From an uncultured Bacilli bacterium (lineage in GTDB: Bacteria; Bacillota_I; Bacilli_A; RF39; UBA660): DNA of 16,182 nucleotides. Positions 15,867 to 16,182 of this stretch are shown here, piece after piece. The notes below the pieces were generated by a model. It did not search any database, had not been told where the DNA came from, and saw nothing but the letters and a program-made list of their open reading frames with translations. The first letter of the stretch is position 1. The number at the start of each line of letters is the position of its first letter. Where the stretch lies: the NCBI GenBank assembly GCA_947856335.1, contig CANUCD010000011.1, positions 1 through 16,182 of the forward strand. The letters are read 5' to 3'. The position numbers were made by a program, and so were the translations under genes.

Positions 15867-16182
15867 TTAGTTTGCTACTATTTCATATGGGGAAGTACTA
15901 GTACCATCTCCAGTTAATTCTACATCAGTATTAAGATTGATTACTGGGCGCACACCAAAGCTGTTAATCACGCTCAAGTTGTAGAAGTTGCCATCCGAAT
16001 ACACAGCGAATACGCTAGCATTGCTGCCGTCAAAGTTAAACGGAGACATGGTCCAGTAATGTTGTCCTGTATATAGGTAGTAATTACTATTACTACTTCC
16101 TCCAAATCCTCCTGCTAATACTACTTCATCGGCTGTTATTAGTCCTACTGGATATGTTAACTTCTTATTTCCTTTACTACTT
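15867..16182 (-). CDS. C-terminal part of a surface protein with a 'GVRPVINL' domain; candidate diversified (DGR target) protein, 5' end off the window
   Basis: Only the last 105 residues are visible; the frame is open through the right edge, so the ATG at 16049 is internal. Visible segments: SSKGNKKLTYPVGLITADEV, VVLAGG, a Ser/Asn/Tyr-rich patch, YLYTGQHYWTMSP, a variable-looking stretch, FGVRPVINL, and a tail TGDGTSTSPYEIVAN. I know this arrangement from secreted proteins of gut Firmicutes, some with prepilin-type N-termini; the W..SP...GVRPV pattern also resembles the C-type-lectin/FGE-like fold of retroelement-diversified proteins. About 110 bp (15945-16055) is GC-richer than its flanks and uses aac, ggc, agc, ttc, tac, gac and cgc codons that are rare nearby. 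A hairpin and terminator follow. The coding call is secure; function is inference, and no N-terminal domain can be checked. Confidence 0.8.
   Translation of the reverse strand, partial: SSKGNKKLTYPVGLITADEVVLAGGFGGSSNSNYYLYTGQHYWTMSPFNFDGSNASVFAVYSDGNFYNLSVINSFGVRPVINLNTDVELTGDGTSTSPYEIVAN

Noticed and set aside
1..16182. CRISPR arrays, tRNA or rRNA genes, insertion sequences and prophage genes
   Set aside because: Read for on both strands; no regularly spaced repeats, cloverleaf sequences, transposases or integrases were seen.

Overview
The window looks like chromosomal DNA from a low-GC Gram-positive bacterium. It carries both PolC and DnaE replicative polymerases, a class B penicillin-binding protein (so the cell has peptidoglycan), a zinc-type L33, a DUF2624 (YqfT-like) protein and a YtrA-type GntR regulator. 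TGG encodes tryptophan and TGA serves as a stop, so the code is standard rather than the Mycoplasma code. With a type IV pilin-like gene and a gut-Firmicutes style 'GVRPVINL' protein, the best guess is an uncultured gut Bacilli lineage (RF39-like); that placement is inference. Almost every gene is on the minus strand; the DUF2624 gene is the one exception. Genes are densely packed, and the longest gap is about 157 bases (15710-15866).

Layout from right to left, in the direction of transcription. At the right edge lies the 3' part of a gene whose product ends in a 'GVRPVINL' domain. It contains an island of about 110 bp with much higher GC and unusual NNC-rich codons, resembling the variable region of a diversity-generating retroelement. 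A hairpin and a terminator follow it. Next is a three-gene operon (ABC ATPase, ABC permease, GntR regulator) with a consensus-like promoter overlapped by a 31-bp palindrome that is probably the regulator's operator. A single-gene pilin unit with its own promoter and terminator follows, then nfo (endonuclease IV), which converges on the DUF2624 gene.

Further left are a class B PBP, then rpmG, a small basic 54-residue reading frame and efp, forming a likely translation unit. After a weak terminator comes pepT with its own terminator. The left third is a dnaE-polC operon in which the two polymerase genes overlap by 8 bases. polC runs off the left edge just at its palm motif.

The most interesting items are the candidate hypervariable region at the right edge (no reverse transcriptase or template repeat lies in the window), a tandem duplication of the OB-fold module in PolC together with a helical insertion of about 100 residues, and the compact self-regulated ABC operon. 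Several starts are re-called downstream of the longest open frame because a recurrent AGGTGA- or GGAG-type ribosome binding site, 4-5 bases from an ATG in most genes here, points to the internal ATG.
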